Shown: one piece after another, positions 1 through 5,420 of the stretch
How positions within the stretch are numbered: position 1 is the first letter of the stretch
How the letters are laid out: the number at the start of each line of letters is the position of its first letter
From: Flammeovirgaceae bacterium UBA4659
GTDB lineage: Bacteria; Bacteroidota; Bacteroidia; Cytophagales; Cyclobacteriaceae
DNA: 5,751 nt
NCBI GenBank assembly: GCA_002405445.1
Contig: DHLV01000047.1
Span: 1-5,751, forward strand
Direction: 5' to 3'
Position numbers and translations under genes: made by a program
Notes under the pieces: generated by a model
The model's input: the letters and a program-made list of their open reading frames with translations, nothing else
Told to the model about the DNA's origin: nothing
Database searches by the model: none

Positions 1-4
1 AAGT

Positions 5-21
5 ATTTTTGAGATGGCTTC
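5..21 (+). repeat. Dispersed intergenic repeat, copy A (cut by left edge)
   Basis: This is the right-hand end of the repeat family described at 2612-2657 and 5259-5309. It shares the core ATTTTTGAGAT followed by two or three variable bases and TT. The CGCCC and GAARATTTCTTCAA parts of the unit would lie left of the window, so membership rests only on the short core and is less certain than for the other two copies. It has the same orientation as the others and lies outside any gene. Confidence 0.45.
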
Positions 22-83
22 TAAAAACCCTTGACCTGTTACCAACCAGTCGAGAGCAAAATTCACAACCTAAAAATCTCCTT

Positions 84-215
84 GCAACGGGTATTTGCCA
101 CCGGTCACCGGGTATTTTTCCCCGTTGCTTATGTTGTATTTCTTCTGTATAAAATCGATGTATATCGTAAATGTCGAGACTAAACGGCTTGCCCTGCAAC
201 GGCTATTTTCCACCG
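84..215 (+). repeat. Three copies of a 20-bp repeat upstream of the lipoprotein gene
   Basis: Units lie at 84-103 (GCAACGGGTATTTGCCACCG), 105-124 and 196-215 (GCAACGGCTATTTTCCACCG). The first and third match at 18 of 20 positions, and the match extends a few bases to the left. The middle unit matches the first at about 15 of 20 and follows it after one base. The first eight bases of unit one, GCAACGGG, and CCCGTTGC at 121-128 also form a perfect inverted repeat that encloses the tandem pair. The third unit ends 34 bases before the preferred ATG of the downstream gene. They could be operator sites or members of a small extragenic repeat family; the sequence alone does not decide. Confidence 0.6.
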
Positions 216-249
216 CCCTTTTTTTTGGCAAATGTTTGTAAATTCATGT

Positions 250-894
250 ATGAAAACATTTCACTTTTTCACCTTGTGTTTCCTAGTCACATGTTGCGCT
301 CCTGTGTATGTGCCCAATGCCCGGCACGCCACTCTTTTTGAGAAAAAGGGAGAGTACAAAGCCACCGCATACGCATTACAGGTAGCAGATGTTCAGTTAG
401 CCTACGCAGTAAGCAACCATGTGGCAATTATGGCAAATGGCGCCACCAATATTGCGCGTAGTTTTCCTGAGTTTCGTTTTGGCGAATTGGGTATAGGATA
501 TTTTACCAAAGCAAAAGAATTTAATGTCGAGTTTTTTGGCGGATATGGCGCAGGTGCATCAACCGCTAATTTCAATAACAAGATGGTGGCGAGAGATTAC
601 AACAGAATTTTTCTTAGCCAGTCAGTTGGTCAAAAATCCAATCGTTTTCAATGGTCAGTCACCAACCGTTTTTCGCTGGTTGATTTTACCACGTTTCAAT
701 CCAGCGATCCCATCAGCACAAGATCTTCCAAAGTTTTTATTGAGCCGGGTCTGTATAGTGGTTACTCGCTCATTAAAGAAAAACTATTTTTTGTGGTGCA
801 GGCAGGCGTGGCCGCACACCTCGGCAATTCGCCCTATTTCGATTACAGTCCGTTTTATTTTTCTGCGGGCTTGAATTGGCAGGTCTCCAAATAA
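250..894 (+). CDS. Predicted envelope lipoprotein or small outer-membrane protein
   Basis: This gene encodes 214 residues of unknown function. An in-frame ATG lies six codons upstream at 232. I prefer the ATG at 250 because it gives a conventional signal sequence: a lysine at residue 2, a hydrophobic stretch (FHFFTLCFLV, residues 4-13), then Cys15-Cys16, the probable lipidation site. The residue before either cysteine (Thr or Cys) is not the classic Ala/Gly/Ser, so lipidation is likely but not certain. After the cysteine comes APVYVPNARHATLF, a start I associate with Bacteroidota envelope proteins. The rest is rich in short alternating hydrophobic/aromatic stretches with glycines (for example GELGIGYF, EFFGGYGAG, FIEPGLYSGYSL) and ends YFSAGLNWQVSK, consistent with a small beta-barrel or beta-rich fold. 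It is the only plus-strand gene here, is convergent with gdhA, and is preceded by three 20-bp repeats. Confidence 0.75.
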   Translation: MKTFHFFTLCFLVTCCAPVYVPNARHATLFEKKGEYKATAYALQVADVQLAYAVSNHVAIMANGATNIARSFPEFRFGELGIGYFTKAKEFNVEFFGGYGAGASTANFNNKMVARDYNRIFLSQSVGQKSNRFQWSVTNRFSLVDFTTFQSSDPISTRSSKVFIEPGLYSGYSLIKEKLFFVVQAGVAAHLGNSPYFDYSPFYFSAGLNWQVSK

Positions 895-920
895 GAGCAA
901 TCTAAAGAATAAGATTTCTC
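895..920. terminator. Inverted repeat between convergent genes, possible bidirectional terminator
   Basis: GAGCAATCT (895-903) can pair with AGATTTCTC (912-920) with one mismatch, leaving an eight-base A-rich loop. It begins at the base after the lipoprotein stop codon and ends six bases before the gdhA stop codon, where a shared terminator between two convergent genes would sit. There is no strong U-tract on either strand, so efficient intrinsic termination is doubtful. Confidence 0.35.
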
Positions 921-926
921 GATCGC

Positions 927-2300
927 TCAAACCACCCCCTGCGCCTGCATGGCTTTCGCCACTTTCAAAAATCCGGCAATGTTGGCGCCCACCATATAGT
1001 TGCCGGGCTTGCCATATTCTTTGGCGGTCGCAAGTGCGGTGTCGTGAATGCCTTTCATGATGTTCACCAGTTTTGCGTCTACTTCTTCGCGCGTCCAGTT
1101 CGATCCCATAAAGTTTTGCGTCATCTCTAAACCAGAAGTCGCCACACCACCTGCGTTACTTGCTTTGCCGGGGGCATACATCACTCCATTATCCAAAATG
1201 ATATTGATGCCCTCGATGGTTGTGGGCATGTTCGCGCCTTCGGCCAATAACTTTACACCGTTCTTCACCAAATTGGAGGCATCTTTTGCATTCACTTCAT
1301 TTTGCGTAGCACATGGGAATGCGCAATCCGCTTTGATATTCCAGAGTGGGTTGTGGTCTGCCTTTCCTGCCTGTCCGGCAGGCAGGTCATCTACTTCTTT
1401 GTACACGCATTTGTATTTATCCGCGTATTCTTTGATGCGCCCCCTGCGGTTGTTTTTCAGGTCTTTCAAAAATTCCAATTTCTCTTGCGTGATTCCCGAT
1501 TCATCGATGATAATTCCGTTTGAGTCTGAAGCCGTAATAACTTTGCCGCCTAGTTGAATGATTTTCTCAATCGCATATTGAGAAACATTTCCCGAGCCCG
1601 ACACCAAACATGTTTTACCTTTGATGCTGCTGCCCACATTTTGCAACATGTTCTCTGCAAAATAAATTAAGCCGTAGCCCGTGGCCTCCGTGCGAATCAA
1701 ACTTCCGCCCCAGCCAATGCCTTTGCCGGTGAGCACGCCTGTAAATTCATTCTTGATTTTTTTGTAGGCGCCAAACAAATATCCGATCTCGCGGCCGCCC
1801 ACCCCAATGTCGCCAGCGGGCACATCTAAACGATGGTTGATGTGGCGCGCCAACTCGCCCATAAAGGCTTGGCAAAATTTCATTACTTCGTTATCCGATT
1901 TTCCTTTCGGGTCGAAATCGCTACCGCCCTTTCCACCACCCATGGGTATCCCTGTAAGGGCATTTTTAAAAATCTGTTCAAAGGCCAAAAACTTGAGCAC
2001 ACTGGGTGTAACCGATGGATGAAAACGCAACCCGCCTTTGTAGGGACCAATGGCGCTGTTCATCTGCACCCGATAGCCGCGGTTTACCTGCACTTCGCCT
2101 TTGTCGTCTAACCACGTCACCCGAAAAGATATGAGTCGCTCGGGCTCCAACATGCGCTCTAGCAACTTAAGTTTTGCGAATGCAGGGTTTCGCTCAAGCG
2201 CGGGCATCACGGAGGCAATTACCTCTTCGGCCGCTTGCAAAAATTCGGGTTCGTTGGGGTTGCGTTTGGTAACGGTTTCGAGGATAGTGGAGAGGGTCAT
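927..2300 (-). CDS. gdhA: Glutamate dehydrogenase, probably NADP-dependent
   Basis: This cytosolic enzyme catalyses reversible reductive amination of 2-oxoglutarate with ammonium to glutamate. The 457-residue product has the hexameric bacterial GDH layout. The substrate domain has PYKGGLRFHPS (Lys88), FKNAL (Lys112), the GGGKGG catalytic lysine (Lys124) and VPAGDIGVGGREIGY (Asp164). The Rossmann domain has VSGSGNVSQYA (233-243) and ITASDSNG (255-262). CATQNE (330-335), AEGANMPTT (353-361) and SNAGGVATSGLEM (381-393) follow. The ASDS segment resembles the NADP-linked E. coli enzyme, so NADP is favoured but inferred. The frame is open upstream to a GTG at 2369, but the ATG at 2300 gives the expected N-terminus (MTLSTILETV). 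Residues 306-312 (LPAGQAG) are encoded by a palindromic insertion, and this part of the protein is about ten residues longer than I expect for the family. The reading frame is intact. It converges on the lipoprotein gene. Confidence 0.96.
   Translation of the reverse strand: MTLSTILETVTKRNPNEPEFLQAAEEVIASVMPALERNPAFAKLKLLERMLEPERLISFRVTWLDDKGEVQVNRGYRVQMNSAIGPYKGGLRFHPSVTPSVLKFLAFEQIFKNALTGIPMGGGKGGSDFDPKGKSDNEVMKFCQAFMGELARHINHRLDVPAGDIGVGGREIGYLFGAYKKIKNEFTGVLTGKGIGWGGSLIRTEATGYGLIYFAENMLQNVGSSIKGKTCLVSGSGNVSQYAIEKIIQLGGKVITASDSNGIIIDESGITQEKLEFLKDLKNNRRGRIKEYADKYKCVYKEVDDLPAGQAGKADHNPLWNIKADCAFPCATQNEVNAKDASNLVKNGVKLLAEGANMPTTIEGINIILDNGVMYAPGKASNAGGVATSGLEMTQNFMGSNWTREEVDAKLVNIMKGIHDTALATAKEYGKPGNYMVGANIAGFLKVAKAMQAQGVV
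1366..1386. repeat. Palindromic insertion inside gdhA
   Basis: Arms CCTGCCTG (1366-1373) and CAGGCAGG (1379-1386) are perfect reverse complements around the centre TCCGG. The element is exactly seven codons long and encodes most of LPAGQAG in GdhA (residues 306-312). From memory, E. coli GDH runs almost directly from the corresponding strand to the 'PW...DIALPCATQNE' segment, so this section looks like an added loop in the coenzyme-binding domain. Its GC-rich, symmetric makeup differs from the flanking codons, as expected for a mobile or amplified palindromic repeat. No second full copy was seen in this window. Confidence 0.75.
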
Positions 2301-2326
2301 GAGTACGTCGGTTGGTTTGATTGTTA

Positions 2327-2334
2327 GAAAGGTA
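2327..2334 (-). promoter_or_regulatory. Possible gdhA promoter -7 element
   Basis: On the minus strand this reads TACCTTTC, one mismatch from the Bacteroidota -7 consensus TAnnTTTG, and lies 26 bases before the chosen gdhA ATG. The nearest upstream TTTG is only about 11 bases away rather than the usual 19 or so, so the -33 element is not convincing. Its presence mildly supports the ATG at 2300 over the GTG at 2369. Confidence 0.3.
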
Positions 2335-2611
2335 ACAAGAAAATGCAAACGGTTGGGTGGCAGCAGCACGTGCTTTGCACCGCTGAATGCGCGGGCAATA
2401 CATTAACACCGCACAACCCACCCTGTTTGTGATGGGCTTCATACCATACATACAAATGACGGGTTGAAATAGGCATTGAGACTCGCGTATCATCTGGAAC
2501 GCATCTCAATCATACCTTCCGGGAATTTGCGGCTTTGTTGGCGGCTCGGCCATATCGGATTTTTTGCCCACATTCCCGGTGGATATGGGCTCCAAAATCA
2601 CCCATGCATAC

Positions 2612-2657
2612 CGCCCGAATTCTTGAAAATTTCTTCAACATTTTTTGAGATGAGTTC
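2612..2657 (+). repeat. Dispersed intergenic repeat, copy B
   Basis: Written on the plus strand, this starts CGCCCGAAT, continues through GAAAATTTCTTCAA and ends CATTTTTTGAGAT plus GAGTTC. Its first 27 bases match 5259-5285 at 22 positions, and the following CATTTTTTGAGAT matches there too after a six-base gap. Short internal symmetry is present (TTGAA 2623-2627 with TTCAA 2634-2638). It lies 16 bases beyond the BLUF stop codon, so it is probably transcribed as part of that gene's 3' untranslated region. Confidence 0.65.
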
Positions 2658-2673
2658 TGGTAAAATCCTTCTG

Positions 2674-3117
2674 CTACATGTGTACGGGTTCCGGGTAATC
2701 GACAAAATTTTTCTTGTAAAACAGTTGCAGAAAAACCATCACCAGGCTACTCTCTTCCGTAAGGTGTTGTTTGAGAAAAAGTTCATCAGTGTCTTGAAAG
2801 CCACTCAGGTTCTTGAAGTCATCATCGCTGAGCTTCTTAAAGCCCATTGACCAGCGGTCAAATATGCGCGTGGGCGATTCGCCTTCCAGCAAGGTGGTCA
2901 CGCGCTTGTGCCGTGGGTCATTGATGATCTGTGAATACAAATCCCGTACGGTTTGCCGATTGCCTTCCAGTACTTGCATAAACTTGCCGTTTACGTAAAG
3001 CAGCATACCGGTGATGCCTACGAGGCGGTTGTTTTCGCGTGCCTCTTTGAGCAGATCAATCAGGCTGCCCTCGTCAAAAGGGTCGATGGCATAACTTGTG
3101 TAAATTAAATGGTACAT
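2674..3117 (-). CDS. Stand-alone BLUF-domain blue-light sensor
   Basis: This 147-residue protein is a BLUF (sensor of blue light using FAD) domain with a short C-terminal extension and no fused output domain, as in PixD-like proteins. The flavin-site residues are all present with family spacing: Tyr6 (LIYTSYA), Asn30 (ARENNRLVGITG), Gln48 (GKFMQVLEG), Trp89 and Met91 (DRWSMGF). The spacings between these match Tyr21, Asn45, Gln63, Trp104 and Met106 of AppA exactly, a constant offset of 15. ITGMLLY (35-41) is the usual core strand. It should therefore bind FAD and respond to blue light through the Tyr-Gln hydrogen-bond switch. Residues from about 100 to 147 probably form the capping helices that pass the signal to a partner. 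The partner is unknown. It lies 60 bases downstream of the PrsW-family gene on the same strand, with room for its own promoter. Confidence 0.95.
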   Translation of the reverse strand: MYHLIYTSYAIDPFDEGSLIDLLKEARENNRLVGITGMLLYVNGKFMQVLEGNRQTVRDLYSQIINDPRHKRVTTLLEGESPTRIFDRWSMGFKKLSDDDFKNLSGFQDTDELFLKQHLTEESSLVMVFLQLFYKKNFVDYPEPVHM

Positions 3118-3156
3118 ACGTTCATTTTGTTTCGCGTTTATATGGCAGAATACTGC

Positions 3157-3188
3157 TAAAGTTATACAAAATCACGTTTAATGTTCAA
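3157..3188 (-). promoter_or_regulatory. Possible BLUF gene promoter
   Basis: On the minus strand, TAACTTTA (3164-3157) is one mismatch from TAnnTTTG, with a TTG at 3188-3186 about 21 bases upstream. This would place the start of transcription about 30 bases before the ATG. The TTG lies inside the last codons of the PrsW-family gene. A short hairpin-like GCAG/CTGC (3145-3156) would fall at the 5' end of the message. The call is a weak motif match only. Confidence 0.33.
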
Positions 3189-3891
3189 TGCCTTCTTTGG
3201 CAGCGGACGTTTTGTTTCCGATGAACGGTGAATTTTGTTGATGGATGTGAATCGCGCTGCGGGAGAGCACTACTCCTGTAATCAACGAGGCGATGGCGCC
3301 CACCCAAATGCCGGGTATGTATGAAATGAACCAAAAATAGTCATACGCACCGTGGAATAGTGTAGCCACACCCAGAGCGTAGAGTGAATAATGTTCTTTC
3401 TTGTGTTGAAATTTGGCAATACCCAGGAAGTAGCCCATCAGTGCACCAAATGTGGCATGGGCCGGCACGGCTGTAAACATGCGAATGACGGCTACTTCAA
3501 AACCTCCATCCCACACGTAAAGAATGTTTTCTAAACCGGCAAACCCAAGGCTTACCGTTACCGCATACACAATACCATCATAGGGCTCGTTGAAATTTGG
3601 GTTGGGGTACAGTACCCATCGCACAAAAATGAATTTGCTGAACTCTTCAATCAGCGCTACCAAAATAAAAGCATGTACGGCCTCCTGTGCTACACTGGCG
3701 TGGTCGATCGCAATGATGGTGTTGATGGACCACGAGATCAAAAGTGTGAGAATAGTGCTGGCCACACCGAGAGAAAAACTCTTTACAAGCAAACCAATCG
3801 GTTCGCGCTCATGTTCGTCTTTCCAGTAAATGTACAATCCAATGGCAACTCCGGGGGCAAGTGCCAACGCCAAAACAAAAAGAAAGTGCAT
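3178..3891 (-). CDS. PrsW-family intramembrane metalloprotease
   Basis: This 237-residue multi-pass membrane protein belongs to the PrsW (M82) family of intramembrane proteases, related to the CPBP/Rce1 fold. In order it shows an N-terminal membrane segment (about 3-23, ending before WKDEHEREP), further hydrophobic helices near 40-60 and 72-93, and the motif EEFSK (Glu82-Glu83...Lys86). PYDGIVYA (103-110), FAGLENI with Glu121-Asn122, PAHATFG with His145, and LFHGAYDY with His180 and Asp184 follow. The paired glutamates and two histidines are the expected catalytic/metal residues. A TTG two codons upstream extends the frame, but the ATG at 3891 is the natural start. B. subtilis PrsW cleaves the anti-sigma factor RsiW; no anti-sigma or sigma gene is present here, so the substrate is unknown. 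The C-terminal tail (about 212-237) is polar and probably extramembrane. Confidence 0.92.
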   Translation of the reverse strand: MHFLFVLALALAPGVAIGLYIYWKDEHEREPIGLLVKSFSLGVASTILTLLISWSINTIIAIDHASVAQEAVHAFILVALIEEFSKFIFVRWVLYPNPNFNEPYDGIVYAVTVSLGFAGLENILYVWDGGFEVAVIRMFTAVPAHATFGALMGYFLGIAKFQHKKEHYSLYALGVATLFHGAYDYFWFISYIPGIWVGAIASLITGVVLSRSAIHIHQQNSPFIGNKTSAAKEGIEH

Positions 3892-3894
3892 CTT

Positions 3895-3902
3895 CAAATA
3901 TA
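3895..3902 (-). promoter_or_regulatory. Promoter -7 element immediately before the PrsW-family gene
   Basis: The minus strand reads TATATTTG, a perfect TAnnTTTG match, ending three bases before the ATG at 3891. If used, transcription would start at or next to the start codon, giving a leaderless or nearly leaderless message. No exact TTG is present at the usual -33 distance (a TTTC lies near it). A chance match in AT-rich DNA is possible. Confidence 0.35.
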
Positions 3903-3994
3903 TTCAATCGCTTGCGCGAAACCCACTTGAACGTATGTCTTTGATTACGTTCTGTGGCAGCGGCACAAATGCTATCATTGCTCACCATCGCACA

Positions 3995-4012
3995 TTCTCA
4001 CTTCCATGAGAA
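3995..4012. other. Short hairpin downstream of coaX
   Basis: TTCTCA (3995-4000) and TGAGAA (4007-4012) are perfect reverse complements around a six-base loop, in the 143-base gap between coaX and the PrsW-family gene. On the coaX strand the bases after the stem are not T-rich, so it does not look like a standard intrinsic terminator. It may mark the 3' end of the coaX message. Confidence 0.3.
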
Positions 4013-4034
4013 AATAGATTGTATGGTGCCCTGC

Positions 4035-4799
4035 TCAATCCACCATCTCACCGATGTAACGCAGGCCGTCCAACGTCAAATCGGGTTCGATGGCGTGAAA
4101 AAATGGTTTCAATCCGGAAATCACAAAAGAGAGGCCCCCCGTGGCAATGGCGGGGCAATCTTGCCTGAGTTCTGTACGGATGGCGGAAACCATTTGCCGC
4201 ACCAGACCCTCGTAACCAATTACGATGCCTGATTGAATGGCCGTTACGGTGTTGGTACCCAATGCTGATTTAGGAATTTCCAATGGCACATCAAACAATT
4301 TTGCGGCATTTGATGATAAGGCTCTTAATGCTGTGCGTAAACCGGGTACAATTGATACACCTAAAATTCGCCCATCGGCAGAAATCGTTGTAAAGGTTAA
4401 TGCTGTGCCGAAATCTACCACGATGCAGGTTTCTTTGAACTTGGTGTAGGCACCCATTGCATTGGCCACCAGGTCAGAGCCGATTTCGTATGGGTTGAGA
4501 ACCTGGATCGGCAACTGCCCGTAGATTTTCGGGCCCACCACCATAGGCTCTTTTTGAAACAGTGTGCGGATAGCGTTGCGAATCTTGTCGTTGAGTGCCG
4601 GCACAACGCTGCTCACTACGATTTTACCAATTACCTCGGGCGCCAGCGATGACTCAAGAAAGAAATCTCGGATCTTGACGCCATAGAACAGCTCGGGTTG
4701 GTCGGGTTTGGAAGGTATGCGCCAATGAAACTGCCATTGGTGTTTGTTCCACAAACCAATTGTAATGTCGCTGTTACCAATGTCGATGGCGAGTAGCAT
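4035..4799 (-). CDS. coaX: Type III pantothenate kinase
   Basis: This enzyme catalyses ATP-dependent phosphorylation of pantothenate to 4'-phosphopantothenate, the first step of coenzyme A synthesis, in the cytosol. The 254-residue length is normal for CoaX. It has the ASKHA-fold motifs: the N-terminal phosphate loop DIGNSDITIGLW (6-17), NPYEIGSDLVANA (102-114) with the probable catalytic Asp109, VVDFGTALTFTT (127-138) with Asp129 and Thr132, IVPGL (150-154), TGGLS (220-224) and DGLRYIGEM (244-252). Type III enzymes usually need a monovalent cation and resist CoA feedback; this is family knowledge. The frame extends one codon upstream to TTG, but the ATG at 4799 gives the standard MLLAIDIGN start. 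It overlaps the stop of the upstream small gene by one base (TGATG), suggesting translational coupling. Confidence 0.96.
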   Translation of the reverse strand: MLLAIDIGNSDITIGLWNKHQWQFHWRIPSKPDQPELFYGVKIRDFFLESSLAPEVIGKIVVSSVVPALNDKIRNAIRTLFQKEPMVVGPKIYGQLPIQVLNPYEIGSDLVANAMGAYTKFKETCIVVDFGTALTFTTISADGRILGVSIVPGLRTALRALSSNAAKLFDVPLEIPKSALGTNTVTAIQSGIVIGYEGLVRQMVSAIRTELRQDCPAIATGGLSFVISGLKPFFHAIEPDLTLDGLRYIGEMVD

Positions 4800-5110
4800 C
4801 AAGCAGCAGTATTACGTATTTGCGACCACCACACTTCTTTGTTTGCTTTGCTGGACTCCAAGGGCTCTGCCTGCGCACGAAATAAATCAAAGTTCAATTG
4901 CAGGGTTAACCAAAACTGCGCCTTTTCATCGGGTGCCCTCCAAAGCCCGATTGCCGGTGTGGCGCTGATGCCCACGTTTTTGTTTACGACATCCGACAAA
5001 ACCCGTAAGTAAACACCCGCTTGTTTCGCGCAAGCGGTATCAGCCATGTGTTGCGGCTGAAGGAATTTCTTCTTCAGAATTCCACACGCATTTGAAGGGT
5101 TGTGCATCAT
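4799..5110 (-). CDS. Hypothetical 103-residue protein coupled to coaX
   Basis: I do not recognise this protein. It runs MMHNPSNACGILKKK at the start, KQAGVYLRVLSDVV (29-42) and GISATPAIGLWRAPD (47-61) in the middle, and FWLTLQLNFDLFRAQ (66-80) near the end. There is no signal peptide or membrane helix. The alternating hydrophobic residues in 66-80 could be a beta strand. The case for a real gene is its position: its TGA stop shares a base with the coaX ATG, it fills the space before coaX, codon choice looks ordinary, and no other frame competes convincingly. ATGs at 5110 and 5107 are equivalent starts; Met22 (5047) is another. An in-frame TGA lies three codons before the first ATG. It could also be the tail of a decayed gene. 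Confidence 0.55.
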   Translation of the reverse strand: MMHNPSNACGILKKKFLQPQHMADTACAKQAGVYLRVLSDVVNKNVGISATPAIGLWRAPDEKAQFWLTLQLNFDLFRAQAEPLESSKANKEVWWSQIRNTAA

Positions 5111-5258
5111 GATTAACGGTCAGCCAAAAATTCTGATTCCTTCGGTTTTCATTTATAAAATCGAAAGATAAGCCTTCTCTTTAAATTATCATTTTTTGAC
5201 CACAAAACTCCTCACGTTCACCGCGAGAAGTTGTACAATAAACTCACCGTTTTTTAAA

Positions 5259-5309
5259 CGCCCAAATAATGGAAGATTTCTTCAATAAACCATTTTTGAG
5301 ATAGGTTAC
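5259..5309 (+). repeat. Dispersed intergenic repeat, copy C
   Basis: This is the counterpart of 2612-2657. It reads CGCCCAAAT, then GAAGATTTCTTCAA, then TAAACC, then ATTTTTGAGAT and AGGTTAC. GAAG (5273-5276 region) and CTTC pair around ATTT as a tiny hairpin. Differences from copy B are five substitutions in the first 27 bases, a six-base insertion and a one-base shorter T-run, as for diverged family members. It has the same orientation relative to the window and lies in a gap between two minus-strand genes. Confidence 0.65.
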
Positions 5310-5335
5310 AGAAAAGGATTAAAAAAAACGGACAT

Positions 5336-5343
5336 TACTTTTG
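5336..5343 (+). promoter_or_regulatory. Plus-strand promoter-like element facing the ABC gene
   Basis: TACTTTTG is a perfect match to the Bacteroidota -7 element TAnnTTTG, followed by GC and preceded by an A-tract, a layout typical of true promoters in this phylum. No TTG is found at the normal -33 distance. There is no plus-strand gene downstream: transcription would run through about 70 bases and then antisense to the ABC ATPase gene. Confidence 0.35.
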
Positions 5344-5387
5344 CGTCTGCTATTGCAGTCAAGGGTAGGTGGCCAAAGGTTACCGTC

Positions 5388-5420
5388 AAAAATTGATCGG
5401 GCAGCATCAGCGTTATGCCC
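5388..5420 (-). terminator. Possible terminator of the ABC ATPase gene
   Basis: On the minus strand GGGCA (5420-5416) pairs with TGCCC (5403-5399), followed seven bases later by a run of five T (5392-5388). The stem starts in the last codons and the TAA stop falls in the 12-base loop. The stem is only five pairs and the T-run is not adjacent, so this is a weak candidate. Confidence 0.35.

Larger units (their letters stand above)
2301..2673. other. Intergenic region between BLUF gene and gdhA, with nested inverted repeats
   Basis: No protein gene is convincing in these 373 bases; plus-strand frames running through them are antisense readings that continue into the BLUF gene. The region nearest gdhA should hold its promoter. 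The middle holds inverted repeats: CCGGGAAT (2519-2526) with ATTCCCGG (2572-2579), CCATATC (2550-2556) with GATATGG (2582-2588), and GCCCA (2566-2570) with TGGGC (2586-2590). These overlap and cannot all form at once. The end nearest the BLUF gene is a copy of the dispersed repeat (2612-2657). Confidence 0.6.
5111..5412. other. Intergenic region between ABC ATPase gene and hypothetical/coaX pair
   Basis: These 302 AT-rich bases hold no convincing protein gene. On the minus strand, TATCTTTC (5170-5163) is one mismatch from TAnnTTTG and could serve the downstream hypothetical/coaX pair, though no TTG is seen at the -33 distance. The region also contains repeat copy C (5259-5309), a plus-strand TACTTTTG (5336-5343) and a possible ABC-gene terminator. 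A small palindrome CGTTT...AAACG lies at about 5248-5260. Confidence 0.55.

Noticed and set aside
84..215. CRISPR array
   Set aside because: Only three diverged 20-bp units, spaced by 1 and 71 bases, with no regular spacers and no cas genes nearby.
524..874. Second plus-strand frame of 116 codons inside the lipoprotein gene
   Set aside because: Alternate-frame reading within a gene that has a plausible signal sequence and coherent barrel-like composition.
1362..1390. gdhA as a pseudogene broken by an insertion
   Set aside because: The palindrome spans exactly seven codons, keeps the frame, and all downstream catalytic and binding motifs remain.
1048..1557. Long plus-strand open frame of 169 codons
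   Set aside because: It lies wholly antisense to gdhA, whose motifs are unmistakable, and its translation resembles no protein family.
2301..2369. N-terminal extension of GdhA from a GTG at 2369
   Set aside because: The extra 23 residues are not part of the family, and the ATG at 2300 gives the expected N-terminus.
2476..2850. Plus-strand open frame of 124 codons spanning the gdhA/BLUF gap
   Set aside because: Its second half is antisense to the BLUF gene and its first half is the inverted-repeat region; low-complexity translation, no recognisable domain.
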